A stretch of 64,000 nt of DNA from Girardinichthys multiradiatus (Eukaryota > Chordata > Actinopteri > Cyprinodontiformes > Goodeidae). Both the position numbers and the translations under genes were made by a program. Positions 24,061 through 33,960 of this stretch are shown piece by piece; the stretch's first letter is position 1, and every line of letters starts with the position of its first letter. The DNA lies in contig NC_061811.1 of assembly GCF_021462225.1 (NCBI RefSeq), positions 8,829,663 through 8,893,662 on the forward strand, read 5' to 3'. Below the pieces are notes generated by a model. The model was not told the origin of the DNA and did no database searches. It saw only the letters and a program-made list of their open reading frames with translations.

Positions 24061-25506
24061 CTGGTTGACCCGCCCACGGTTGCAGCGGTGGGCCAATCAC
24101 AGCCCAAAGAATGCCACACAGCTTCAGCGGCAGACCAACCACAGCTTGCAGTCCCTACCAACGTACGTGAACGTCAGCGCCATATTGGGAGTGGCATTTT
24201 CGTTGAACACATGCAAAAAGCATCATTGGGGCCTGCCATAGCATTGCAGGAAGGCAGTGCATTGCACCTCTAAACCGGTCTCTTTATTTATTTATTTTTC
24301 TTCCGTCAAAATTAATGCGGCCCGAACCGCTGCGTGCACCCCCACAATATATACATCAAAACGACCGGCTCGGTCCCGTGAGGTGTGCTATTACTTTTAT
24401 TGGCGTTTCGAGTTACCATGGCGACGTAATTAACGAAAAACCGGGCCCAAAAAACCCATAGAAATGAATGGAGTCAGGGGCGAAGGAATCCTCAAAATTC
24501 ACTGTTTTTGAGGCTTTGCTGTATCGCCATAATTTCACCTAGAAACACAGTTTGACTTTCAGTTTGTAGGAAAATCCGCCGGCTCTTCAGAAGTGAAAAC
24601 GGTTTGTTGATAACTGCTACGGTTTCTCTAAAATTAGACTCCAAGCGACACAAAGTTTGCCAGAAAATCACACTCTTAACAGTGGAGATGGCAGTTACTA
24701 GAGTGTAAAAAGAGGGGATTTTTTTCAGGAAAAATGAGTTTCAACAGGCACTCACGGCCACAGATTTCGCTCTACAGCCACAATTTTCGGTCAGATTGTA
24801 GGGCCAGGCCTCTGCTTTCACACAATAATTTCAAAATTGTTCTAAGTCTCATAGATTTTTGTCAAAACACCCTCGATCGCCAAGAGTCAGTAGATTTCTG
24901 TAGGCCTTCTCCCATGTATTTTCAATGAGAGCTTGACCTGTAATCCATGAGTGACACCATTTATTTCCATAATCCTATTTTATACTGTGAATGACATAGA
25001 GCTATGAAAATCTCCATGATTGGGGACGAGGGATAGCTGTCGCCCACGGTTTACAAAAATTTCAAATACCATGTACGGATTCCGAGATATTAGACTTTGT
25101 TCGGGAGCATGTTCAGGAATTTTTGCCTTTTTCTCCATTTTCCCTCTCTTTTCACCCAGTGTTGTGTCTTTATTATTATATTTTCACTAATAAAGGATGA
25201 ATATTGATGTTCCCCTGTCCGTTCTGATAAAAACGGTCCAAGAATGACATCGATCGCCCCTACGGTTTCCGAGTTATGGCCAGTCGTTCGGGAGCATGCG
25301 CCTCCATGTTATAAAGCCTAGACCAGGGGAGACACAGAGTGAGGTGCTGCGTGAGTGAGAAACAGCAGGTGTCACGTTACACTGACGCTCTTTGCTGATT
25401 GGCTGATTCATTCCTCACTGTTCTATTTATAGCTCTGTGTATCTCCTACTGTATATGTCTGGATGGGATTCTGTCTTTCTTTCTGCCTCTCTGTGTCTCA
25501 CACTGG

Positions 25507-25525
25507 GACACACACCCACACACAC

Positions 25526-25593
<68 letters not shown>

Positions 25594-25607
25594 ACACACA
25601 CACAGAC

Positions 25608-25657
<50 letters not shown>

Positions 25658-25714
25658 ACACACACACACGCACACACACACACACACACACACAGACACA
25701 CACCCACACACACA
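25507..25714. repeat. (CA)n microsatellite, long
   Basis: About 208 bp of CA with periodic ca-to-cc, cg or ga interruptions. All six frames over it are open and give the spurious His/Thr and Val/Cys ORFs. Confidence 0.97.
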
Positions 25715-25963
25715 TGCATGGATTACTATCTTTCTGAGGACTTTGCATTGACTTTCATTGATTTTCATTCATTTCTATGGCTTAAACATGACCTGACCCC
25801 CTTTGACCATCTTCATAGGAGGCAACTACATGGCGGCCATGTTGTGTGGGGAACTTAAACAGCATGTACTGCTGTTCCAACACCCAGACAACAGTGATTG
25901 ACCCTAAAGGTCAATTTCTTTCATCAGCCCTCCATGCTTATTAATGATTATTTAAAGCTTATA

Positions 25964-26860
25964 ATAACATACAGAATGGTTTTAGAATAGCAAGCAGGTT
26001 CTATATAACTAATAGAAATAACCCAGACCTGAAAGGACAACCATACTTGATTTTCAAAATAAGACAAAACCTGCTCTACAAAATAAAAGCCTTTAAACAA
26101 TAGATGATTGGAGGAGTGGGCTTCACACTACTGTTGGAGCTCCCCCAGTGATGAGAATGGGACTATGCTGGTCCTTTGAAACAGGCTTACTGAAACTTTC
26201 AAAATAAAAGCCTCAACCCCCCATACTTACTATGGATTTTGAGAGGTGAAAAGAGCATAAAAAATGATTTTGAAATAGCAAACAGGTTCTATTTAACTAA
26301 TGGAACGAACCCAGACCTGAAGGGACAACCGTGCTGGACTTTCAAAATAAGACAAAACATGCTCTACAAAATAAAAGCCTTTGAATTTTAAACAATAGAT
26401 CATTTCATGACTGGGCTTCACAATAATATTGGAACTCACCCACTGTTGGAAATTGGACTATGGTGGACATTTGAAATAATGCCTTCTGAAACTTCCAAAA
26501 TAAAAGCCTCAATCTTTCATAATTATTAGTGATTTGTTTCAGCTGATTACAGCATACATAATGATATTTAAATTGCAAGCAGGATCTATATAACTAATGA
26601 AACTAACCCAGACCTGAAAGTACAACCATGCTGGACTTTCAAAATAAGACAAAACATGCTCTACAGAATAAAAGCCTTTGCATTTTGAACAATAGATCAT
26701 TTCAGAACTGGGATTCACACTAATATTGGAGCTCACCCAGTGTTGGCCATTTAAAATAAGGCTTACTGAAAATTTCAAAATAAAAGCCTCAGTCTTCCAT
26801 AGTCACTAGTAATATTTTAAGCTGATAATAGCATAGACAATAAAAAAATAGCAAGCTCTG
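25964..26860. repeat. ~290-bp tandem minisatellite, about 3 copies
   Basis: The block around 'gcaagcaggttct' recurs at 25990, 26279, 26575 and (truncated) 26851, spacings 289, 296 and 276. Each unit contains aataagacaaaac, then ctctacaaaataaaagcc, then a 'ttcaaaataaaagcctca' end, so the unit itself has an internal half-repeat. Confidence 0.9.
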
Positions 26861-27415
26861 GTCGGAGCAAAACGCACCAAGAGGCAGGCCCCGTCTAAAT
26901 TTCTTCCGAAATTTTCTAGTTATTATTATTATTGATAGCATGTTAAAAACAACATTAAAAAGGTTCCACGTGTCTTTTTTTTTTTTTAACAAAAGTGGGT
27001 TGTTGGTTACATTTACTCAGTTACATTTACTTGAGTCAAATTTACTGCACCATACCTTTTACTACTTCTACTTGAAGTAACACTACTCTTACCCACATGT
27101 AGTTCACTGAATGAAGAACAAAGGTGATTTAATCCAAAATGTACCAGAAACACAGTTACAGTTTGGGTTAAAGTGAGTCTCCTTATTTGCACACAAGCTC
27201 CATTGTCTCAGTGTTATTTTCGATCTGCTGAGCCTGCTGTGTCATTTAATAAACAGTATTTACTATCATTGGAAATACTTTCCTAACATTTACAGTACAG
27301 ACCAAAAGTTTGGCTATGAATATTGTAGCTTCACACTGAAGGCATCAAAACTATGAATTAACACATGTGGAATTATATACTGAACAAAAAGGTGTGAAAC
27401 AACTGAAAATATGTC

Positions 27416-28480
27416 TTATATTCTAGGTTCTTCAAAGTAGCCACCTTTTGCTTTGATTACTGCTCCACACACTCTTGGCATTCTGTTGATGAGCTTCAAG
27501 AGGTCGTCACCTGAAATGGTTTTCCAACAGTCTTGAAGGAGTTCCCAGAGATGCTTAGCACTTGTTGGCCCTTTTGCCTTCACTCTGCGGTCCAGCTCAC
27601 CCCAAACCATCTCGATTGGGTTCAGGTCCGGTGACTGTGGAGGCCAGGTCATGTGGCGCAACACCATGGGGTACTGCGCCAGATGACCTGGCCTCCACTC
27701 TCCTTCTTGGTCAAATAGCCCTTACACAGCCTGGTGGTGTGTTTGGGGTCATTGTCCTGTTGAAAAATAAATGATGTTCCAACTAAACGCAAACCGGATG
27801 GAATAGCATGCTGCTGCAAGACGCTGTGGTAGCCATGCTGGTTCAGTATGCCTTCAATTTTGAATAAATCCCCAACAGTGTCACGAGCAAAGCACCCCCA
27901 CACCATCACACCTCCTCCTCCATGCTTCACGGTGGGAACCAGGCATGTAGAGTCCATCCGTTCACCTCTTCTGCGCCGTACAAAGACACGGTGGTTGGAA
28001 CCAATGATCTCAAACTTGGACTCATCAGACCAAAGCACAGGTTTCCACTGGTGTAATGTCCATTATTTGTGTTCTTTAGTCCAAACAAGTCTCTTCTCCT
28101 TGTTGCCTGTCCTCAGCAGTGGTTTCCTAGCAGCTATTTTACCATGAAGGCCTGATTCACACAGTCTCCTCTTAACAGTTGTTCTAGAGATGTGTTTGCT
28201 GCTAGAACTCTGTGTGGCATTGATCTGTTCTCTAATCTGAGCTGTTGTTGACCTGCGATTTCTGAGGCTGGTGACTCGGATGAACTTATCGTCCGCAGCA
28301 GAGGTGACTCTTGGTCTTCCTTTCCTGGGGCGGTGCTCTTTTGAGCCAATTTCTTTGTAGCGCTTGATGGTTTTTGCGACTGCACTTGGGAACACTTTCA
28401 GTCCGAACAATTGTTTGGACTGACTGACCTTCATTTCTTAAAGTAATGATGGCCACTCGTTTTTCTTTACTTAGCTGCTT
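27416..28480 (-). pseudogene. Tc1 family A transposase, pseudogene
   Basis: DDE transposase for cut-and-paste at TA. Readable in order on the minus strand: N-terminal HTH part with VAIITLRNEGQSV (28430-28500, other frame), RPRKGRPRVTSAADDKF, KRRLCESGLHGKIAARKPLL, LWSDESKFEI (first Asp), TVKHGGGGVMVWGCFA, FIFQQDNDPKHT (second Asp), [15 protein letters not shown] (Glu), and the end AVIKAKGGYFEE. Lesions: a frameshift near 28405-28430, an in-frame TAA after KEHK near 28061, and a frame change at 27638-27699 caused by an inverted duplication. Not functional. Confidence 0.9.
27638..27699. repeat. 24-bp inverted repeat inside transposase A (hairpin)
   Basis: Arms 27638-27661 and 27676-27699 pair over 24 bp with one mismatch around a 14-nt loop (acaccatggggtac). 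One arm is the normal coding sequence for the MTWPP segment; the other is an extra inverted copy that shifts the frame. Confidence 0.93.
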
Positions 28481-28747
28481 TTTTTCTTGCCATAATACTA
28501 ATTCTAACAGTCTATTCAGTAGGACTATCAGCTGTGTACTGTATCGACCTCCTGCACAACACAACTGATGGTCCCAACCCCATTTATAAGGCTTGAAATC
28601 CCACTTATTAAAGCTGACAGGGCACACCTGTGAAGTGAAAACCATTTCAGGTGACGACCTCTTGAAGCTCATCAACAGAAGAGTGCCAAGAGTGTGCGGA
28701 GCAGTAATCAAGGCAAAAGGTGGCTACTTTGAAGAACCTAGAATATA

Positions 28748-30304
28748 CAGGTCCTTCTCAAAATATTAGCATATTGTGATAAAGTTCATTATTTTCCATA
28801 ATGTAATGATGAAAATTTTACATTCATATATTTTAGATTCATTGCACACTAACTGAAATATTTCAGGTCTTTTATTGTCTTAATACGGATAATTTTGGCA
28901 TACAGCTCATGAAAACCCAAAATTCCTATCTCACAAAATTAGCATATAATTAAAAGGGTCTCTAAACGAGCTATGAACCTAATCATCTGAATCAACGAGT
29001 TAACTCTAAACACCTGCAAAAGATTCCTGAGGCCTTTAAAACTCCCAGCCTGGTTCATCACTCAAAACCCCAATCATGGGTAAGACTGCCGACCTGACTG
29101 CTGTCCAGAAGGCCACTATTGACACCCTCAAGCAAGAGGGTAAGACACAGAAAGAAATTTCTGAACGAATAGGCTGTTCCCAGAGTGCTGTATCAAAGCA
29201 CCTCAGTGGGAAGGAAAAAGTGTGGCAGAAAACGCTGCACAACGAGAAGAGGTGACCGGACCCTGAGGAAGATTGTGGAGAAGGGCCGATTCCAGACCTT
29301 GGGGGACCTGTGGAAGCAGTGGACTGAGTCTGGAGTAGAAACATCCAGAGCCACCGTGCACAGGCGTGTGCAGGAAATGGGCTACAGGTGCCGTATTCCC
29401 CAGACCTGGGCTACAGAGAAGCAGCACTGGACTGTTGCTCAGTGGTCCAAAGTACTTTTTTCGGATGAAAGCAAATTCTGCATGTCATTCGGAAATCAAG
29501 GTGCCAGAGTCTGGAGGAAGACTGGGGAGAAGGAAATGCCAAAATGCCAGAAGTCCAGTGTCAAGTACCCACAGTCAGTGATGGTCTGGGGTGCCATGTC
29601 AGCTGCTGGTGTTGGTCCACTGTGTTTTATCAAGGGCAGGGTCAATGCAGCTAGCTATCAGGAGATTTTGGAGCACTTCATGCTTCCATCTGCTGAAAAG
29701 CTTTATGGAGATGAAGATTTCATTTTTCAGCACGACCTGGCACCTGCTCACAGTGCCAAAACCACTGGTAAATGGTTTACTGACCATGGTATCACTGTGC
29801 TCAATTGGCCTGCCAACTCTCCTGACCTGAACCCCATAGAGAATCTGTGGGATATTGTGAAGAGAACGTTGAGAGACTCAAGACCCAACACTCTGGATGA
29901 GCTAAAGGCCGCTATCGAAGCATCCTGGGCCTCCATAAGACCTCAGCAGTGCCACAGGCTGATTGCCTCCATGCCACGCCGCATTGAAGCAGTCATTTCT
30001 GCAAAAGGATTCCCGACCAAGTATTGAGTGCATAACTGTACATGATTATTTGAAGGTTGACGTTTTTTGTATTAAAAACACTTTTCTTTTATTGGTCGGA
30101 TGAAATATGCTAATTTTGTAAGATAGGAATTTTGGGTTTTCATGAGCTGTATGCCAAAATCATCCGTATTAAGACAATAAAAGACCTGAAATATTTCAGT
30201 TAGTGTGCAATGAATCTAAAATATATGAATGTTAAATTTTCATCATTACATTATGGAAAATAATTAACTTTATCACAATATGCTAATTTTTTGAGAAGGA
30301 CCTG
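28748..30304 (+). mobile_element. Tc1-like transposon, family B, 1557 bp, defective copy
   Basis: Inverted ends of about 200 bp: caggtccttctcaaaatatt at 28748 and its complement ending 30304. The insertion is flanked by TA at 28746-28747 and 30305-30306. It sits inside the right arm of family A; the left arm of family A (27415-27430) preserves the uninterrupted gaatataagacat, giving a built-in empty site. Confidence 0.95.
29076..30027 (+). pseudogene. Tc1 family B transposase, disabled by two deletions
   Basis: Starts [20 protein letters not shown] at 29076. Compared with the intact copy at 42854-43858 it lacks 11 nt after HLSGK (at about 29212; deletion between two gtgggaag repeats), causing a frameshift to a stop, and 42 nt (14 codons after RIPQ, near 29402) removing the linker before TWATEK. 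The rest, including [17 protein letters not shown] and [12 protein letters not shown], is nearly identical to the intact copy and stays open to the stop at 30027. Confidence 0.93.
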
Positions 30305-30801
30305 TAAGACATATTTTCAGTTGTTTCACACTTTTTTGTTCAGTATATAATTCCACATGTGTTAATTCATAGTTTTGATGCCTTCAGTGTGAAGCTTCAA
30401 TATTCTTAGTCATGAAAATAAAGACAACTCTTTGAATGAGAAGGTGAGTCCAAACTTTTGGTCTGTACTGTATACATCACCCGGTGCAAGTATTGATTTG
30501 TCAAAAAATGATTTTGCCTAGATTTGCTTAAATCTGTTGTTTGGTAATTATGTCATTTATTTTTACAATTTTTTTATTTTAATGCTTAAAATACCTTCCT
30601 TACTTTAGATTTTTCTGTCTTTCTGAATGCATAATTTTAACAAATCAAATCTGATGGTATGACCAGTTACTCAGTACGTTAGTAACCTTTTTACCGAATA
30701 CCTTATAATATTTAAGTAATTTGTTGGATCACCATTCTCTACGTCTACTTTATTTAAAATATATTGAAGTAATACTGCTCTTTATTGAGTACTCTACCCA
30801 C

Positions 30802-31440
30802 CTGTCAATTAATGCTAACACATCAAAATAGCTAAACTAAATACCACTTTTATAACTAAAACTGAATAAAAATAATTTTCTTGGTATATTTTTATAGATA
30901 ATCACGATTAGTTAAAGTGCATTTCAAACACATTGTGCTTCATCCAAGTTGTTCTTATTTTGATTTGCAGATATTGTCAGCTTTTTATCCCTACGATCAC
31001 CAAAATTAGTTCTAAAATGAACTTATATCATTCCATGTTAAAAATTATTAATCAAAATTAGCTGGCCGTAAACTCTAGTATTCCTGTTATTCAGTGAATG
31101 CAGTTTCCAAGCAGCCTTTCAAAAAAAAAAAAAACTTGCCTCTAACAATATGGCGGACGCGCTGACGTATCGTGTCTACGGAGCATCATTCAGCGCTCTT
31201 CATCACAGAGCTGTCAGCCTGAAGGGCGGGATGCACCAAACAGATTTACACTATTTTACAGAGCACCGTTAATTTGATTCAGTTGATTTTCAATGAGAAT
31301 AGAGGTTGAAAAATATAAATTTCTGATCTATCAAACTCTGAATAAATCTCAAAATACTAGCATGCACTGCCCTCTGCTGGCAGAAAATCATTATGACCGC
31401 AGTTTGGCGATCATTCAATAACAATGTGGCGTGGCATCAT
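30802..31440. other. Intergenic, no gene seen
   Basis: AT-rich, no recognisable feature except an A run at 31120-31133. Confidence 0.45.
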
Positions 31441-31446
31441 CCATCT

Positions 31447-31885
31447 TCAATGGTTCATTTCAATTCAATTCAAAAATCCTTAATTAATCACAAAGGGAAA
31501 TTAAATGTTGTAACTCCTATTATGCAGGTTTTCTGCATAATAGGAAGAGGAATGGTGAGAGTTCAGTTTCTTGTGCTGCTAACTACCTGGTTAGAGACAC
31601 AACCCTTCAGTCTCACAAACTGTGGTCTGTTTGTGAGGTAGTTTATGATCCAGGAGATTCTTGGAGAGTCTTCTGGAGTTTCTGACAAAGCAAATCAGGT
31701 TGAATTGTGCTAAATGCACCGAAGAAATCAAAGAACATGATCTTCACAGTGCTGCTGGCAGCCAGCAGATTGTGGCCTGCTGGAGAAAATATTGGAAAGT
31801 AAATTGTGGAGCTCATCAAATCTGGTTCATTCTTGGGTACAATTTCTAGATACCTAAAGTTGCTGAGTTCATCTTCAACAAGCAC
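31447..31885 (-). mobile_element. 5'-truncated LINE fragment
   Basis: The left end reads, in reverse, as a LINE 3' tail (tcaattcaattcaaaaatcc on the plus strand at 31459). The right part decodes on the minus strand to the RT core MFFDFFGAFSTIQPDLLCQKL (31680-31760, within a broken frame), which resembles the [16 protein letters not shown] core of the LINE at 51100-51860. A 13-bp hairpin lies at 31515-31545. Confidence 0.65.
31515..31545. repeat. Perfect 13-bp inverted repeat (hairpin)
   Basis: tcctattatgcag at 31515-31527 pairs exactly with ctgcataatagga at 31533-31545 around a 5-nt loop. Confidence 0.93.
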
Positions 31886-31929
31886 AAACACAATGGGAAT
31901 GTCAAGCAATTACGCCATTCGGGAGTAGA

Positions 31930-32340
31930 CGGGCTCTGTGTCCCAGGGATTAGCATGTTTTGGAGAACATTTGTATCAACTTTAAAACTAAAGCAAAATA
32001 CCTAATATGCTGGGTGAAGCTGGTAACAGGGCTGAAAGAGTACTTGGTAAGGAAGATACCATTTCTGCAAAAGCAACATAAAACAACCAGATTTTTGGTT
32101 GCAGGGTCATATGACTTGATTTTGGGAGACATGTCTTGAGGTCTAATGGAAATAAAATTGTTTTAGCCTAATGAACATTGAGCTTGCAAGCTTAAGAACA
32201 CCACCCAAAATGTGAAGTAGTAAGTGGCAGCGTCATGTTGTGGTGTTTTGTTGCAGGAGGGACTGGTGTTTTTCACAAAATAGCTAGCATCACGAGGGAA
32301 CAATATTATGTGGAAATATTGAAGCTGCATCTAAAGATAT
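31930..32340 (+). mobile_element. Tc1-like relic, same family as 47790-48970
   Basis: Shares with 48300-48620 the order 'gctgaagctggtaa', 'gtcatgttgtg', 'gcaggagggactggtg', 'cacaaaatag', 'ttatgtggaaatatt'. No open frame. Confidence 0.7.
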
Positions 32341-33960
32341 GAGATGTTTTTGGAGTAATGGCTCCTTTCTCTCTGAGCTGTCGCTCAGCCCACACCAATT
32401 ATGAATTAAAGAAAGTAAAAAAAAACATGTCTTTATTCTGGCTTATAGGAAATACAAAAGAATTTGTCAATAATAAGTCACCTAAAACAGGAACATTTAG
32501 TCTGATTTAATGTCAGACAGTGAGAAAAAAATGGATGTGACTTTTTAAACAGAGCATGTAAATATCTGGTTCCAATGAATATATCAGTATGTTTAATTTT
32601 AATTTTAAAAACCAAGTTATGTACTTTTAAAATAAAAATGTTTAAACACGTTAGAAGACAAATGTCTTCCAAGTTGTATTTCTCACCATTGGCATTAAGA
32701 GAACTCAACAGGAAACTAAAAAAATCCAGTAAAACACAGAGAAAACTGGATTCTTTAAATGTGTATTGTTGTCGCAGCTGTATAAATTTTACTTATTTTA
32801 ACACATGTATCTTTGGGTATTTAAATGAAATATATCTTTATTGATGATAGACTGCAAATTATATAAATTAGGGACAAATTAAGAATTCTATTCTATTTAA
32901 ATAAACCCCAAAGGTACAGATTAAGAGATTAAAGATAAGTATTGTTGCTCTAAAAATGAGAAACCCTGGAGAATTAGCTCTTACTAATAATAAAGTTAAA
33001 GGAACTGGAAAAGCGGAGGACAAAAGAATTGTTGCGTGGAAAATCGGCCCCCCTGGGTACATCATGCATCTTAGTTTTTTCTCAACCTCACTTTGACTTT
33101 AAAGAACTAAGTCAGCATCCAGGAACTTAATTATATGAGTTTACAGATGAACTAGAGTAAAATTGTATCCAATTTCTATTTAGCACTATTTCAAATCTGT
33201 AGTTTTATTTTTGGTCCAAGTATCTTTAATAAAATCCTAATTTCAGTTTATCACCGTCTTTCCAGGAACCTGTTGTAATTTATACAAGAACAAAACAGAT
33301 AATTACTGAAACAGCTGCAGGTTCTAAATGAGCATTAAGTCAGGCTACATTAATATAAAACTAACATCCCATAATACAAAGGCTTATGGCTTAGCATACC
33401 CAGTGCAGACAAACCTGTGGTTCAAGCATTAAACCATAGCATCAGTAGCTTCAAATGAGGAGGAAACCAGACAACATGCTCAAACAGAAAAGTTATTTAT
33501 TTCAATATACATCCCATTTAAAACTATATAACATTATCTGTTGAATATTTTACACAGCTCTTATGGAAATGAATTGTTTTTACAAAAAAGGACAAAGCTC
33601 TGAAATAATAATAATAAAAGAATAACCCACCCTTCACTAGGCCTACAGTATGATTCTTTTTCTTTACATTAAGGTAATTACAGCTCCATGTTATCTGCAT
33701 TCTTTATAAAAGAAAAATAGTGTTTCAGAATAAGCCTGCGTGTTTTTAGATGCAATGAGGATCACTGGGTGATTCTGAACATTTAAAGCCTGAGAAGATG
33801 CTTCAAGTCAGAACAGAACGGAGGAATTAAAAACGTCTCATTAGTGTTAATCGGAGGCTCATATCTGCGGTTTTATCTGACAAACGTCTCATCTGCCTGG
33901 AAGATGGTTTCTATTGCTGCGGTGGCAGCAGAGAGGAGATAACTGTCAGGCTGAGACAAT
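32341..33960. other. Intergenic or distal 3' region of zfyve28
   Basis: AT-rich. A minus-strand AATAAA lies near 33490-33500 and could serve zfyve28. No coding segment recognised. Confidence 0.4.

Larger units (their letters stand above)
24065..26950. repeat. Composite interspersed repeat block upstream of fgfrl1
   Basis: From about 24170 the sequence has the look of a high-copy fish repeat (ccccacaatatatacatc, accatggcgacg, aatgaatggagtc). It continues through a CA array into a ~290-bp tandem repeat and ends in an attattattatt run near 26935. No transposase was found. Whether it is one element or several cannot be told from one copy. Confidence 0.45.
27293..30470 (-). mobile_element. Tc1-like transposon, family A, defective, split by a second Tc1
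   Basis: Ends are inverted (cagtacagaccaaaag at 27293; cttttggtctgtactg ending 30470), with TA at 27291-27292 and 30471-30472. The inverted ends are long: 27293-27510 is repeated in inverse at 28640-28747 plus 30307-30470 and includes the last codons of the transposase. The gene is interrupted at 28748-30304 outside its own coding part by a family B element. Confidence 0.9.
26990..30801. repeat. Older repeat (hAT-like by its ends?) hosting the Tc1 nest
   Basis: Left flank of the nest (26990-27100: agtgggttg, tactcagttacatttacttgag) and right flank (30660-30801: tactgctctttattgagtactctacccacctg) look like the two halves of one element with inverted agtgggt / acccacct ends. Assignment to hAT is a guess from general appearance. 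Confidence 0.35.

Noticed and set aside
25399..25858. Several long ORFs of alternating His/Thr or Val/Cys on both strands
   Set aside because: They are read-through of the (CA)n array, which is open in all six frames.
27293..30470. Fold-back arrangement of the family A element (transposase 3' end present at both ends in inverse) as a new transposon type
   Set aside because: From general familiarity this long-arm structure is usual for this widespread fish Tc1 family; not unique to this copy.
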